Below are positions 7,032 to 15,143 of a DNA stretch of 15,143 nucleotides, one piece after another. The stretch is from an uncultured Phenylobacterium sp. (GTDB lineage: Bacteria > Pseudomonadota > Alphaproteobacteria > Caulobacterales > Caulobacteraceae): contig CAMFIW010000017.1 in the NCBI GenBank assembly GCA_945952355.1, positions 1 to 15,143 on the forward strand. The letters are read 5' to 3'. How positions within the stretch are numbered: position 1 is the first letter of the stretch; each line of letters opens with the position of its first letter. The position numbers and the translations under genes were made by a program. Under the pieces are notes generated by a model. It was not told the origin of the DNA and did not search any database. It saw only the letters and a program-made list of their open reading frames with translations.

Positions 7032-7052
7032 GGCTCCTCCCAGAGCCGAACG

Positions 7053-7080
7053 AAGGCCCGCCCTGACCGGCGGGCCTTTT
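7053..7080 (+). terminator. Intrinsic terminator of dnaA
   Basis: AAGGCCCGCC (7053-7062) and GGCGGGCCTT (7069-7078) form a perfect 10-bp stem around CTGACC, ending in TTTT. It lies 21 bp after the dnaA stop. On the minus strand it lacks a U-tract, so it mainly serves dnaA. Confidence 0.92.
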
Positions 7081-7091
7081 CGCGTTTGGGC

Positions 7092-7316
7092 TCAGTAGTC
7101 CAGGTGCACGGTGGGAGCGCCGGCCGCCTCGAAGCACTGCAGCAGGAAGGTCTTGTCGAGATCGTCGGACGACAACCGACGGCCCACCTCCGCCGCGTCC
7201 GCCTCGATGCCCATATGCGCCAGGCCGCGGGACAGTTGAGCCAGGCCGACGCCGCGCCGGGCCATCTCGGTCTCGAGCAGGCCCTTCAGTCTCTGGATAT
7301 CCTCAGCCGTCGCCAT
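7092..7316 (-). CDS. Small DUF6471-like protein (possible HTH-type regulator)
   Basis: 74 residues. The core LKGLLETEMARRGVGLAQLSRGLAHMGIEADAAEVGRRL...FLLQCFEAAGA resembles the DUF6471 family: small proteins whose pattern (ExxRRGVxxxxLxxxLxxxGI...FFLQCLEAxG) suggests a helix-turn-helix fold. This assignment rests on remembered pattern only. Function is unknown. A strong GGGAGGG ribosome site sits 6 bp before the ATG at 7316, which supports a real translated gene. It is convergent with dnaA (the stop is only 11 bp beyond the dnaA terminator) and has its own start region between it and the pnp terminator. Codon use looks like that of its neighbours. Confidence 0.75.
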   Translation of the reverse strand: MATAEDIQRLKGLLETEMARRGVGLAQLSRGLAHMGIEADAAEVGRRLSSDDLDKTFLLQCFEAAGAPTVHLDY

Positions 7317-7390
7317 GGCGACCCTCCCGTTCCGACGCCCTGGCGGTATCCGCCCGCCCGATGGCGGGATTGCGGCTCGGGTCTGAAACG

Positions 7391-7423
7391 AAGAGGGCGG
7401 CCGCGTCGCCGCGACCGCCCCTC
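7391..7423 (-). terminator. Likely terminator of the pnp operon
   Basis: On the minus strand GGGCGGTCGCG and CGCGGCCGCCC (plus coordinates 7395-7405 and 7410-7420) pair over 11 bp with one G-U, around the tetraloop GCGA. The downstream T-run (TCTTCGTTTC) is interrupted, so efficiency is uncertain. It lies about 28 bp after the pnp stop. Confidence 0.65.
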
Positions 7424-7448
7424 GAATTCAACCGAATTCGGGTGAGGC

Positions 7449-9596
7449 TCAGGCCTCTTCCTTCTCCTCGGCGCCTTCCTTCTTGGGCGACAGGTCCTCG
7501 CCGGTCTCCTGGTCGACGACCTTCATGGAGAGGCGGGTCTTGCCGCGGTCGTCGAAGCCCAGGAGCTTCACCTTGACCTGCTGGCCTTCCGACAGGACAT
7601 CCGAGACCTTCGCGACGCGCTCGCTGGAGATCTGGCTCACGTGAACCAGGCCGTCCTTGGCGCCGAAGAAGTTCACGAAGGCGCCGAAGTCGACCACCTT
7701 CACCACCTTGCCGGTGTAGATGGCGCCCACTTCGGGCTCCGAGGCGATGGACTTGATCCAGTCCTTGGCCGCGTCGATCTTCGACTGCTCGGCGGCCGCG
7801 ATCTTGATCGTGCCGTCTTCGCCGATGTCGACCTTGGCGCCCGTCTCGGCGACGATCTCGCGGATCACCTTGCCGCCCGAGCCGATCACTTCGCGGATCT
7901 TGTCGACCGCGATCTTGATGGTCTCGATCTTCGGGGCGTGCTCGCCGAGTTCGGCGCGCGGCGCTTCCATGGCCTTGGCCATTTCACCCAGGATGTGCTT
8001 GCGCCCGGCGTGAGCCTGCTCGAGCGCCTTCTTCATGATCTCCTCGGTGATGCCGGCGATCTTGATGTCCATCTGCAGCGAGGTGATGCCATCCTCGGTG
8101 CCGGCCACCTTGAAGTCCATGTCGCCGAGGTGGTCCTCGTCGCCCAGGATGTCCGACAGGACGGCGAAGCCGTCGCTCTCGAGGATCAGGCCCATGGCGA
8201 TGCCGCTGACCGGCTTCTGCAGCGGAACGCCGGCGTCCATCAGGGCGAGCGACGAGCCGCAGACCGAGGCCATCGAGGACGAACCATTGGACTCCAGGAT
8301 CTCGGAGACCAGGCGGATCGTGTAGGGGAAGTCCTCGTACTTCGGCAGCATCGGGCGGATGGCCCGCCAGGCCAGCTTGCCGTGACCGACTTCACGCCGG
8401 CCCGGCGCGCCCATGCGGCCGGTCTCGCCGACGCTGAAGGGCGGGAAGTTATAGTGCAGCAGGAACTTCTCGTAGTACTTGCCTTCCAGCGCGTCGATCA
8501 GCTGCTCGTCGTCGCCGGTGCCCAGGGTGGCGACCACCAGGGCCTGGGTCTCGCCGCGGGTGAACAGGGCCGAACCGTGGGCGCGGCTGAGCACGCCGAC
8601 TTCCGACACGATCTGGCGGACCTGGTCGACCTTACGGCCGTCGATGCGCTTGCCGGTGTCCAGGATGTTGCGACGGACGACGTCGGCTTCCAGTTCCTTG
8701 AACACGCCGCCCAGCTTCAGCGGGTCGGCGCCGGCCGGATTGGCGTCGGACTTGGCGAGGGTTTCCAGCGCCTTGGCCTTGGCCTTGCCGACCGCTTCGT
8801 AGCGCTCTTGCTTGGCGACGATCTGGTAGGCCTTGGCCAGGTCCTTGCCGATCAGCTTCTTGACTTCGGCCTTGATGGCCGAGGTGTCGTCCGGCGTGAA
8901 CTCGAAGGGGTCCTTCGCGGAATGCTCGGCCAGTTCGATGATCGCGTCGATCACCGGCTGCATGCCCTTGTGGGCGAAGGTCACGCCGCCCAGGACGACC
9001 TCTTCCGAGAGCTCCTGGATTTCGGACTCGACCATCATCACGGCGTCCTGGGTGCCGGCGACGACGAGGTCCATCAGGGACTCTTTCTGCTCGTCGAGGG
9101 TCGGGTTCAGGACGTATTCGCCGTTGATGTAGCCGACGCGGGCGCCACCGATCGGGCCCATGAACGGGGCGCCGGAGATCACCAGGGCGGCCGAGGCGGC
9201 GACCATGGCGACGATGTCGGGATCGTTCTCGAGGTCGTGGGCCAGCACGGTGGTGACCACCTGGACCTCGTTCTTGAAGCCCTCGACGAACAGCGGGCGG
9301 ATCGGACGGTCGATCAGGCGCGAGGTCAGGGTTTCCTTCTGCGAGGGCGCGCCGACGAGGCGGGGGGAGCTGCCCGGGGTCGTCCCCGCGGCGTTGTACT
9401 TCTCCTGGTAGTTCACGGACAGGGGGAAGAAGCCCTGACCGGGCTTGGCGCTCTTGGCGTAGACGGCGGTGGCCAGCACCATGGTCTCGCCGTAGGTGGC
9501 CAGGACGGAGCCGTCGGCTTGACGGGCCATGCGGCCGGTTTCGAGCGTGAGCGTCTTGCCGCCCCACTCGATGGTCTTGCGTTTGATATCGAACAT
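7449..9596 (-). CDS. pnp: Polyribonucleotide nucleotidyltransferase (PNPase)
   Basis: 715 residues, the standard length. PNPase degrades RNA 3' to 5' by phosphorolysis and is a core member of RNA-decay complexes. Order of domains: first RNase PH domain, helical linker, second RNase PH domain, KH domain (about 555-620, with VIGSGGKVI) and S1 domain (623-692, [19 protein letters not shown]). The tail is acidic ([10 protein letters not shown]). The catalytic loop DEDHLGDMD carries Asp486 and Asp492, the same numbers as in E. coli. Phosphate-site serines are in the [13 protein letters not shown] segment. The start at 9596 ([14 protein letters not shown]) matches the family; the frame extends back to an ATG at 9626, but that would add ten charged residues not expected. 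GAAGAG precedes the chosen ATG. It follows rpsO after a 249-bp gap containing a terminator-like stem and a leader hairpin. Confidence 0.97.
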   Translation of the reverse strand: MFDIKRKTIEWGGKTLTLETGRMARQADGSVLATYGETMVLATAVYAKSAKPGQGFFPLSVNYQEKYNAAGTTPGSSPRLVGAPSQKETLTSRLIDRPIRPLFVEGFKNEVQVVTTVLAHDLENDPDIVAMVAASAALVISGAPFMGPIGGARVGYINGEYVLNPTLDEQKESLMDLVVAGTQDAVMMVESEIQELSEEVVLGGVTFAHKGMQPVIDAIIELAEHSAKDPFEFTPDDTSAIKAEVKKLIGKDLAKAYQIVAKQERYEAVGKAKAKALETLAKSDANPAGADPLKLGGVFKELEADVVRRNILDTGKRIDGRKVDQVRQIVSEVGVLSRAHGSALFTRGETQALVVATLGTGDDEQLIDALEGKYYEKFLLHYNFPPFSVGETGRMGAPGRREVGHGKLAWRAIRPMLPKYEDFPYTIRLVSEILESNGSSSMASVCGSSLALMDAGVPLQKPVSGIAMGLILESDGFAVLSDILGDEDHLGDMDFKVAGTEDGITSLQMDIKIAGITEEIMKKALEQAHAGRKHILGEMAKAMEAPRAELGEHAPKIETIKIAVDKIREVIGSGGKVIREIVAETGAKVDIGEDGTIKIAAAEQSKIDAAKDWIKSIASEPEVGAIYTGKVVKVVDFGAFVNFFGAKDGLVHVSQISSERVAKVSDVLSEGQQVKVKLLGFDDRGKTRLSMKVVDQETGEDLSPKKEGAEEKEEA

Positions 9597-9658
9597 TTTC
9601 TCTTCTTTCTCGTCCCGCGGGCGCATTCCCGGCGGGGGCGGACAGGGCGTCGGACTTC

Positions 9659-9699
9659 CGAAATCCTCTCCAGTCAGACAGGCGGGGATGAGGATTTCG
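9659..9699 (-). promoter_or_regulatory. Hairpin in the pnp leader
   Basis: CGAAATCCTC (9659-9668) and GAGGATTTCG (9690-9699) form a perfect 10-bp inverted repeat. A further TCC/GGA helix is possible after one bulged base (9669-9671 with 9686-9688). It lies 63-103 nt upstream of the pnp ATG. In E. coli a leader stem in this position is cut by RNase III and is the target of PNPase autoregulation. The palindrome TTCGATCGAA (9696-9705) overlaps its edge. Confidence 0.55.
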
Positions 9700-9809
9700 A
9701 TCGAACCCTCGGCCTATGCGCGGCCCACCTCCAGAGCGGACCGCTTCGCCACCTTCGTCCTCCGGCCTGTCGCGGAGGGAGCGGCGCTATTTCTCTGTGC
9801 CTGATGCGC

Positions 9810-9832
9810 AAAGCCCCCGCTCTCGCGGGGGC
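9810..9832 (-). terminator. Terminator-like stem after rpsO
   Basis: GCCCCCGC and GCGGGGGC (9813-9820 and 9825-9832) form a perfect 8-bp GC stem; on the minus strand the loop is GAGA and TTTGC follows. It begins 13 bp after the rpsO stop. With only three Ts it may be partial, letting some transcripts run into pnp as in other bacteria. Confidence 0.7.
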
Positions 9833-9845
9833 CGACCGGAGGGTC

Positions 9846-10115
9846 CTAGCGGCGCAGGCCCAGCTTTTCGATCAGGGCTTGATATCGGCCCTCATCGGAC
9901 TTCTTCAAGTGATCGAGCAACGATCGGCGCTGCGAGACGAGCTTCAGCAGCCCGCGGCGCGAATGGTTGTCCTTCTTGTGGGTCTTGAAGTGCTCGGTCA
10001 GGTTGGAGATCCGTTCAGACAGGATCGCGACCTGGACTTCGGCGCTTCCGGTGTCGCCCTCGGAGCGGGCGTGGGTCTTGATCAGGTCGGCCTTGCGGTC
10101 GGTGGTGATCGACAT
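9846..10115 (-). CDS. rpsO: 30S ribosomal protein S15
   Basis: 89 residues, the family's usual length. S15 binds 16S rRNA and bridges to the large subunit. Typical stretches are [23 protein letters not shown] (16S-binding core), [34 protein letters not shown] and the end [14 protein letters not shown]. The His/Lys/Asp-rich segment [11 protein letters not shown] is the conserved loop contacting rRNA. A GGAG ribosome site lies about 10 bp before the ATG. The gene is 21 bp after the truB stop, so it belongs to the infB-side operon. The 21-bp gap contains TTGACCG twice (overlapping the truB end and just before the ATG), which might form part of an S15 leader target, but I cannot support a structure. 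Confidence 0.97.
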   Translation of the reverse strand: MSITTDRKADLIKTHARSEGDTGSAEVQVAILSERISNLTEHFKTHKKDNHSRRGLLKLVSQRRSLLDHLKKSDEGRYQALIEKLGLRR

Positions 10116-10136
10116 CGGTCAATAGTCTCCGCTCGG

Positions 10137-11066
10137 TCAAAGATGAAAGACGCGGGTGGGTTCGAGCCGTCCCATCCGCATCTCGCAGAGCGCCACCACG
10201 ACCCCGTCCGCCATGGCTGAAACGGTCCGAGAGCCCGGTGCGAGCCGGGTCTTCAAGGCCTCAACCTGTCGGGGAACGAGAACGATGGGTCGTCCCTGCT
10301 TGAGCTTGAAGGCGTCTTCGGTGGTCACGGCCAACTCCGGGATGTCGTCCAGGGCGGTCTCGACCGGAAGCAGGGCTTCCAAGCAGCGGGCCTTATGACC
10401 CAAATCTTCCAGCATTTCCAGCGATATCGCCGAACCTTCATGGAACGGGCCGACGCGGGTTCGCCGCAGCGCGCTCACATGGCCGCAGGCGCCGAGCCGG
10501 TCGGCCAGGTCGCGGACCAGGGCGCGGACATAGGTGCCCTTGCCGCAGTCGATCTCGATCTCGACGTGGTCGGCGTCCGGCGCGTCCGTGACACGGGCCT
10601 TGTGGATCATCACCGTGCGAGCGGCGAGTTCCACCGTCTCGCCCGCGCGGGCCAAGTCATAGGCGCGCTCGCCGTCGACCTTGATGGCCGAATAGGCCGG
10701 CGGCACCTGTTCGATCTCGCCCAGGAACTGCGGCAAGGCCGCCTCGACGGCTTCCGGCGACGGGCGCACGTCGGAGCTCGCGGTGGTCGCCCCCTCGCGG
10801 TCCAGGGTGGTGGTCGAGCGCCCCCACTCGATGGAGAAGCGATAGGTCTTGTCGGCGTCGACCAGGAACGGGACGGTCTTGGTCGCCTCGCCGAGCGCGA
10901 TCGGCAGGATGCCAGTGGCCAGGGGATCGAGCGTGCCGGCATGGCCGGCCTTTTGAGCGTTGAAGATCCGGCGCACCCGGCCCACGGCATGGGTCGAGGT
11001 CAGGTCGTAGGGCTTGTCGAGGCAGATCCAGCCGGAGACGGCGTCGCCCTTCTTGCGGCGGCCCAT
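10137..11066 (-). CDS. truB: tRNA pseudouridine(55) synthase
   Basis: 309 residues from ATG 11066. TruB converts U55 in the T-loop of tRNAs to pseudouridine and also acts as a tRNA chaperone. Seen: [24 protein letters not shown], then [23 protein letters not shown] with catalytic Asp47. Next come [14 protein letters not shown] (residues near 74, substrate-binding Tyr), [23 protein letters not shown], and [21 protein letters not shown]-terminal PUA-like part follows (roughly the last 70 residues). ATG 11066 comes 1 bp after the rbfA stop, and a GAGGA ribosome site lies inside the rbfA end, so the genes are translationally coupled. The frame could begin earlier at a TTG (11084), which is less likely. 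Confidence 0.96.
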   Translation of the reverse strand: MGRRKKGDAVSGWICLDKPYDLTSTHAVGRVRRIFNAQKAGHAGTLDPLATGILPIALGEATKTVPFLVDADKTYRFSIEWGRSTTTLDREGATTASSDVRPSPEAVEAALPQFLGEIEQVPPAYSAIKVDGERAYDLARAGETVELAARTVMIHKARVTDAPDADHVEIEIDCGKGTYVRALVRDLADRLGACGHVSALRRTRVGPFHEGSAISLEMLEDLGHKARCLEALLPVETALDDIPELAVTTEDAFKLKQGRPIVLVPRQVEALKTRLAPGSRTVSAMADGVVVALCEMRMGRLEPTRVFHL

Positions 11067-11067
11067 C

Positions 11068-11514
11068 CTAGTCCTCGTCGCCAAATTCGTCTTCGGGCGC
11101 GACGTCCGACAGGCGGCGCAGGTCCTGGGCGACCTTGGGATCGCGGAACAGGGCGTCCATGTGCCCGGCGGCGTTGAAGCTCTCGTCGTGGACGAACTTC
11201 AGGTCCGGCGTGAACTTCATGTCGATCGAACGGCCCAGGCGGCCGCGCAGGAACTTGGCGTGGCGGTTCAGCGCCTTGACCACCTCGTCGGCATGGCCGC
11301 CGCCGAGCGGCTCGACGAAACAGATGGCGTGCTTCAGGTCCGGGCTCATCCGCACCTCGGTCACCGTGACCGAGACGCCGACGAGGTCGTCGTCGCTGAT
11401 CTCCTCCTCGCGCAGGATCTCGACCAGGGCGTGGCGGGTCAGTTCGCCGGCGCGAAGCTGGCGCTGGCTCGGGCCTGCGGGGGCGCCGCGGCTGTGGCTG
11501 GAATGGCGGGTCAT
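11068..11514 (-). CDS. rbfA: Ribosome-binding factor A
   Basis: 148 residues. RbfA is a KH-type 30S maturation factor acting near the 5' end of 16S rRNA. The usual start pattern is present ([25 protein letters not shown] at about 15-39), followed by [27 protein letters not shown] and the C-terminal [21 protein letters not shown]. An N-terminal extension of about 15 Ser/His/Arg-rich residues and an acidic tail (PEDEFGDED) go beyond the core. AGAGG precedes the ATG. truB follows after 1 bp. Upstream, the canonical partner infB is not adjacent: dienelactone hydrolase and lipoprotein genes intervene. The 91-bp gap before it has no convincing terminator, so read-through from upstream is plausible. 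Confidence 0.95.
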   Translation of the reverse strand: MTRHSSHSRGAPAGPSQRQLRAGELTRHALVEILREEEISDDDLVGVSVTVTEVRMSPDLKHAICFVEPLGGGHADEVVKALNRHAKFLRGRLGRSIDMKFTPDLKFVHDESFNAAGHMDALFRDPKVAQDLRRLSDVAPEDEFGDED

Positions 11515-11605
11515 GGGTACTGCCTCTCTACGCCTGGGGCGCGGATCGGACGCGCCGCTCAGGGAAGCGGCGGCTTCTAGTGCCCGGACGCCGCGAAGTC
11601 CAGCG

Positions 11606-12397
11606 CTAGGCGCCCGTGCGTTCCTTGAAGAAGGCGATCACCCGCCGCTCAGCCTCCTTGGTCGGGCCGTCGTCCTTCAGGTGGACGGTGAGCACCGAGT
11701 GCGGCGGCCGCTCGGAGGGCCGGGCGTCTTCGTCCTCCAGCTCGATGGCCTCGAACCTGTCGCCGAACTCGCGCTTGTAGGTGTCGAACCGCGCGTCGGG
11801 CACGAAGGCGTCGGACTTGAAGCGCAGGCCGATCATCGACAGGTCCTCGTCGGCGAAACGCTGCTTGGCGCAGGCGACCTCGCGGGGCGAGGCGTCGATG
11901 CCGGCGGCGCGGACCTTGGAACCCGCCGCCATCGGCATGGAGGGTTGGGACAGCACAGGGGCCACGACCGAGGGTTCGGTCATCATGGCCAGCGCGAAGC
12001 CGCCGGTGAAGCACATGCCGACCGCGCCGACGCCCTTGCCGCCGCACTCTGCGTGCGCCTTGCGGGCCAGGGCGCGCAGCCAGTCGACAATCGGGCTCGA
12101 CTTGCCGGCCTGCCAGCAGTTGAACTCGCGGCGGATGCAGATGGCGTTGAACATCACGCCCAGCGCATAGCCGGTGGTGACCGGCCGCCCCGGCTCGCCG
12201 AACAGGCTGGGCAGGTAGACCGTCATGCCGGCCGCCGCGACCCGGTCGGCGAACTGGATCACCAGCGGGTGCAGGCCGGGGATCTCGTGCATGATGACGA
12301 CGGCGGGGCCGGAGCCGCGCCTGTAGACCGGACGGGTCCAGGGCCCGTCGGTGAAGTCGAACTTCTCGTACTCGGAAAGCGCCGCTTCGTAGTCCAT
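11606..12397 (-). CDS. Dienelactone hydrolase family protein (alpha/beta hydrolase)
   Basis: 263 residues. The alpha/beta hydrolase fold of the dienelactone hydrolase family is shown by VVIMHEIPGLHPLVIQFADRVAAAGMTVYLPSLFG (33-67) and by the nucleophile elbow GMCFTGG with Cys129. The cysteine nucleophile is typical of this family, where other esterases have Ser. Likely triad partners are Asp196 (LRFKSDAFVP) and His233 (RPPHSVL). Members hydrolyse cyclic enol-lactones in aromatic catabolism, but many relatives have unknown substrates, and nothing nearby points to catabolism here. A strong GGAGGGA ribosome site precedes the ATG at 12397. The gene lies 35 bp after the lipoprotein stop and 91 bp before rbfA, all on the same strand, inside what is usually the infB-rbfA junction. 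Confidence 0.88.
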   Translation of the reverse strand: MDYEAALSEYEKFDFTDGPWTRPVYRRGSGPAVVIMHEIPGLHPLVIQFADRVAAAGMTVYLPSLFGEPGRPVTTGYALGVMFNAICIRREFNCWQAGKSSPIVDWLRALARKAHAECGGKGVGAVGMCFTGGFALAMMTEPSVVAPVLSQPSMPMAAGSKVRAAGIDASPREVACAKQRFADEDLSMIGLRFKSDAFVPDARFDTYKREFGDRFEAIELEDEDARPSERPPHSVLTVHLKDDGPTKEAERRVIAFFKERTGA

Positions 12398-12432
12398 CGA
12401 TCCCTCCGCCCGTCAGGCGAAGCTTAGACCGA

Positions 12433-12939
12433 TCAGAGCTTGATCTTCAGCATGGAAATGTCGCCCTCGAAGCCGGACAGCTTCCAGGTCCCGGCTTCCT
12501 GGGTGAAGACCAGCATGCAGGGGCCGTTCTTCTTCTGGGTCGCGCAGACCCGGCCGTCCGGCAGGGCCTTGAGGGCGCCGGCGATGGCGATGGTGTTCGG
12601 CAGGGGCTGCGAGGACTTGTAGCCGTAGTACTCGGCGACCGAGCGGAACACCTTGGGCTGGATCAGGGCGTCGCCGGCGAACTGGGCGAGGCTGGGCGCC
12701 AGGATCGCGCCGAGCGCGCCCAGCGACGACGGCTTGGCGCCACGGCCCTGGGCGATCAGCCGCTCCTCGATCTCGCGCTCCAGCGCCTTGCGGTCGACAT
12801 GGGCGTCGAAGCTTTCGCGGTCGTTGTCGCGGATCGCGACCAGCAGGGCGTGGACATCGTTGGCCGCGGTCAGCCGGTGCGCGGTGGCGCATCCGGACAG
12901 GATGAGGGCGACGCCGATCAGGGTGAGGAGCTTGCGCAT
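12433..12939 (-). CDS. Lipoprotein, DUF2939-like
   Basis: 168 residues from ATG 12939. Residues 1-17 (MRKLLTLIGVALILSGC) are a lipoprotein signal: basic start, hydrophobic core, and lipobox LSGC with the acylated Cys17. The mature protein should therefore be anchored in the inner or outer membrane facing the periplasm. The body NDVHALLVAIRDNDRESFDAHVDRKALEREIEERL...FAGDALIQPKVFRSVAEYYGYK resembles the DUF2939 family (remembered pattern; function unknown). Two more cysteines, in RVCATQKKNGPC, might form a disulfide. The open frame extends upstream to 13257 inside infB, but only 12939 gives the signal and has a GAGGG ribosome site. It lies 86 bp after the infB stop, with an 11-bp inverted repeat between them. 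Confidence 0.82.
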   Translation of the reverse strand: MRKLLTLIGVALILSGCATAHRLTAANDVHALLVAIRDNDRESFDAHVDRKALEREIEERLIAQGRGAKPSSLGALGAILAPSLAQFAGDALIQPKVFRSVAEYYGYKSSQPLPNTIAIAGALKALPDGRVCATQKKNGPCMLVFTQEAGTWKLSGFEGDISMLKIKL

Positions 12940-12970
12940 GTCAGAACCCTCGATGCGCGGAGATCGTGGC

Positions 12971-13004
12971 GGGATCGCGACGACTTGACCACAGTCGCGA
13001 TCCC
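12971..13004 (-). repeat. Perfect 11-bp inverted repeat between infB and the lipoprotein gene
   Basis: GGGATCGCGAC (12971-12981) and GTCGCGATCCC (12994-13004) flank a 12-nt loop. On the minus strand (direction of transcription) no T-run follows, so it is not a classic intrinsic terminator. It could be an RNase processing stem or 3'-end stabiliser for the infB transcript, or a protein-binding site upstream of the lipoprotein. Confidence 0.7.
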
Positions 13005-13025
13005 CGATTCCACGGGTGAGCGCTA

Positions 13026-15143
13026 CTACAGGCTCCGCTTGACCTCTTCGAGCGTGAAGCACTCGATGGTGTCGCCTTCCTGGATGTCCTGGAAGCCGCG
13101 GAAGGCCATGCCGCACTCGACGCCGGAGCCGACTTCGCCGACGTCGTCCTTGAAGCGCTTGAGGGTTTCCAGCACGCCGAGTTCGAGGACGACGATGTCC
13201 TCGCGCACGATGCGGACCCGAGCGCCGCGGCGGACGACGCCCTCGGTGACCCGGCAACCGGCCACCTTGCCGACCTTGGTGATGTCGAACACCTGCAGGA
13301 CGCGCGCGTTGCCCAGGAAGGTTTCGCGTTGTTCCGGCGCCAGCATGCCCGAGAGCACGCCTTTGATGTCGTCGATCAGGTCGTAGATGATCGAGTAGTA
13401 GCGGATCTCCACCCCCTCGCGCTCGGCGAGCTGGCGGGCCTGGCTGGAGGCGCGGACGTTGAAGCCGAGGATAGGCGCGCCCGCCCCCTTGGCCAGCATG
13501 ACGTCGCTTTCGCTGATCGCGCCGGCGCCCGACAGGATGATCCGCGCGCGGACCTCGTCGGTGGCCAGCTTGTCCAGCGACCCCACGATGGCTTCGGCGG
13601 AACCCTGAACGTCGGCCTTGATGATGACCGGCAGCTCCGAGATCTTCTTGTCCTGAAGCTTGGCCATGAAGTCGGCCATGGTCACGCCGCCGCCGATCGG
13701 AGCGCCGGCCTTTTCGCGCTTCACGCGGGTCCGGTACTCGGTCAGTTCGCGGGCGCGAGCCTCGTTCTCCACCACGGCGAAGGCTTCGCCAGGAGCCGGC
13801 GTGCCGTCGAGGCCGAGGATTTCGACCGGCACCGACGGGCCCGCCTCGGTCACCTGTTCGTCCCGCTCGTTGAGCAGGGCGCGAACTCGGCCGAAGCTGG
13901 AGCCGGCCACCACGATGTCGCCGCGCTTGAGCGTGCCGCGCTTGACCAAGACGGTGGAGACGGCGCCACGACCGCGATCCAGCTTGGCCTCGATCACCAC
14001 GCCGTCGGCGGTGCGGTCGGGGTTGGCCTTGAGGTCCATGACCTCGGCCTGCAGCAGGATGCCTTCGATCAGATCGTCCAGGCCAAGCTTCTCGGTCGCC
14101 GAGACCTCGATCGCCTGGGTTTCGCCGCCCAGGCTTTCGACCACGATCTCGTGCTGCAGCAGCTCGTTGATCACGCGGGTCGGATTGGCGTCGGGCTTAT
14201 CGATCTTGTTGATCGCCACGATGATCGGGGCGTTCGCCGCCTTGGCGTGCTGGATGGCCTCGATCGTCTGGGGCATCACGCCGTCGTCGGCCGCCACCAC
14301 CAGGACCACGATGTCGGTGACATCCGCGCCGCGGGCGCGCATGGCCGAGAAGGCGGCGTGGCCGGGCGTGTCCAGGAAGGTCACGCGCTGGCCGTCGGCC
14401 AGGCGCACCTGATAGGCGCCGATATGCTGGGTGATGCCGCCATGTTCGCCACCGGCGACGTCGGCCGCGCGCAGGGCGTCGAGCAGCGAGGTCTTGCCGT
14501 GGTCGACGTGGCCCATCACGGCCACGACCGGGGGCCGGGGCTCCAGATGATCGTCGATGTCCTCGGCGCCGATGAAGCCTTCTTCGACGTCGGACTCGGA
14601 GACGCGGCGGACCGTGTGGCCGAATTCGGTGGCCACCAGCTCGGCGGTGTCGTTGTCGATGACGTCGTTGATCTTCAGCATCACGCCCTGACGCATCAGG
14701 AACTTGATGATCTCGACGCCACGGGTCGCCATCCGGTTGGCGAGTTCCGCCACGGTGATGACGTCCGGGATGACCACTTCGCGCGCGGCCCGGACCTGCT
14801 CCTGGCCTCCGCCCTTGCGCTTTTCGCGTTCACGCTCGCGGGCCCGGCGAACCGAGGCCAGCGAACGCATCCGTTCGACGGCGCCCTCATCGTCCCCGGC
14901 CACGGCCTGGATGGTGAGGCGGCCTTCGCGGCGCTGGGTCGCACCCTTGACGCGGCTGATCGCCTTGTTGGCCGGGGCGTTGGCGGCCTTGCGGCGCGTA
15001 TCCTCGTCCTCGTCCGGCCGGCGGTCCATGTTGAGCGAGCCGGGGCGCGGGGCCTGGCGGGCGGCGCGCTGGATCTCGGGCGTGGCGGGCGGAGCGTTGG
15101 GCGCGGCGCCGCGCGGCGGACGCGGGCCGCGTCGGCGCCGTCG
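13026..15143 (-). CDS. infB: Translation initiation factor IF-2 (partial, N-terminus beyond the window)
   Basis: 705 residues are visible; the frame runs open through the window edge, and the internal Met at 15029 is not the start. IF-2 is the GTPase that places fMet-tRNA on the 30S subunit. From the edge: an Arg/Pro/Ala-rich linker, a basic segment with [12 protein letters not shown], and an IF2_N-like fold ([26 protein letters not shown]). The G domain follows, with G1 GHVDHGKT (plus 14490-14513), G3 DTPGH (14358-14372) and G4 NKID (14199-14210). Domains II to IV end in [31 protein letters not shown]. Family members in this group have roughly 900-1000 residues, so about a third of the protein is missing. 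It would normally be preceded by nusA and followed by rbfA; here two other genes come first. Confidence 0.97.
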   Translation of the reverse strand, partial: RRRRRGPRPPRGAAPNAPPATPEIQRAARQAPRPGSLNMDRRPDEDEDTRRKAANAPANKAISRVKGATQRREGRLTIQAVAGDDEGAVERMRSLASVRRAREREREKRKGGGQEQVRAAREVVIPDVITVAELANRMATRGVEIIKFLMRQGVMLKINDVIDNDTAELVATEFGHTVRRVSESDVEEGFIGAEDIDDHLEPRPPVVAVMGHVDHGKTSLLDALRAADVAGGEHGGITQHIGAYQVRLADGQRVTFLDTPGHAAFSAMRARGADVTDIVVLVVAADDGVMPQTIEAIQHAKAANAPIIVAINKIDKPDANPTRVINELLQHEIVVESLGGETQAIEVSATEKLGLDDLIEGILLQAEVMDLKANPDRTADGVVIEAKLDRGRGAVSTVLVKRGTLKRGDIVVAGSSFGRVRALLNERDEQVTEAGPSVPVEILGLDGTPAPGEAFAVVENEARARELTEYRTRVKREKAGAPIGGGVTMADFMAKLQDKKISELPVIIKADVQGSAEAIVGSLDKLATDEVRARIILSGAGAISESDVMLAKGAGAPILGFNVRASSQARQLAEREGVEIRYYSIIYDLIDDIKGVLSGMLAPEQRETFLGNARVLQVFDITKVGKVAGCRVTEGVVRRGARVRIVREDIVVLELGVLETLKRFKDDVGEVGSGVECGMAFRGFQDIQEGDTIECFTLEEVKRSL

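Noticed and set aside
7423..7440. Paired CGAATTC/GAATTCG as an operator near the pnp terminator
   Set aside because: It is a short repeat of a palindromic 6-mer after the pnp stop, with no promoter nearby to control.
9597..9626. Upstream ATG adding ten residues to PNPase
   Set aside because: The family begins at MFDIKRK-like sequence, and the added [10 protein letters not shown] is not expected.
7641..10220. 859-codon plus-strand open frame opposite pnp, rpsO and the truB end
   Set aside because: It is a shadow frame caused by GC-rich codon bias: His/Asp/Gly/Val-rich composition, no recognisable domain, and it spans three real genes on the other strand.
11067..11084. TTG start giving a longer TruB
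   Set aside because: It would overlap rbfA by 17 bp and has no ribosome site; ATG 11066, just after the rbfA stop, has GAGGA upstream.
11553..11575. GCCGC/GCGGC hairpin as terminator between the dienelactone hydrolase gene and rbfA
   Set aside because: The stem is only 5 bp with no T-run on either strand; such hairpins are common by chance in this GC-rich DNA.
13660..14412. 250-codon plus-strand open frame opposite infB
   Set aside because: It has a Ser/Arg/Thr-rich shadow composition and lies wholly inside the infB G-domain coding region.

Overview
This window is a core chromosomal segment from a GC-rich alphaproteobacterium. It is most likely a member of the Caulobacteraceae (Caulobacter/Phenylobacterium type). 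The main reasons are the DnaA protein (its N-terminal domain and overall length fit the roughly 490-residue Caulobacter form), a cluster of GANTC sites (the CcrM methylation target) in front of dnaA, and the neighbourhood mutM / enoyl-CoA hydratase / rpsT / dnaA. The genus is an inference from remembered protein features, not from a search. Bases 1-46 are not genomic: they are an Illumina Nextera adapter with an i5 index and the 19-bp Tn5 mosaic end, left at the contig end.

Layout. (a) 47-1470, minus strand: ubiE followed by a 5'-complete but truncated ubiB, both for ubiquinone synthesis. (b) 1544-4768, plus strand, divergent from ubiE: mutM (DNA repair), a secreted TraB/GumN-family protein, an enoyl-CoA hydratase and an SGNH/GDSL hydrolase. 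Gaps of 24-62 bp suggest one transcription unit. (c) 4782-7080, plus strand: rpsT with a clear sigma70-type promoter and an intrinsic terminator, then a 0.3-kb control region and dnaA, closed by a second strong terminator. (d) 7092-7316, minus: a small DUF6471-like gene convergent with dnaA. (e) 7449-15143, minus: the translation/RNA-processing cluster infB (N-terminus cut by the window edge), a lipoprotein, a dienelactone hydrolase, rbfA, truB, rpsO and pnp. This is the classical infB-rbfA-truB-rpsO-pnp series with two unrelated genes inserted between infB and rbfA.

How it works together. Regions (c) and (e) encode replication initiation and ribosome/translation functions that are typically growth-rate linked. 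The dnaA control region holds four GANTC sites in about 190 bp, a candidate promoter, and a predicted leader of about 150 nt with several possible RNA hairpins. This fits cell-cycle (methylation-linked) transcription and leader-mediated translational control as known in Caulobacter. The pnp leader carries a 10-bp inverted repeat, placed where E. coli pnp has its RNase III-processed autoregulatory stem.

I see no mobile element, CRISPR array, phage gene, tRNA or rRNA, and no novel multi-gene system. The most interesting points are the dnaA control region, a histidine at the usual DnaA arginine-finger position, the pnp leader hairpin, the perfect inverted repeat behind infB, and the insertion in the infB cluster.
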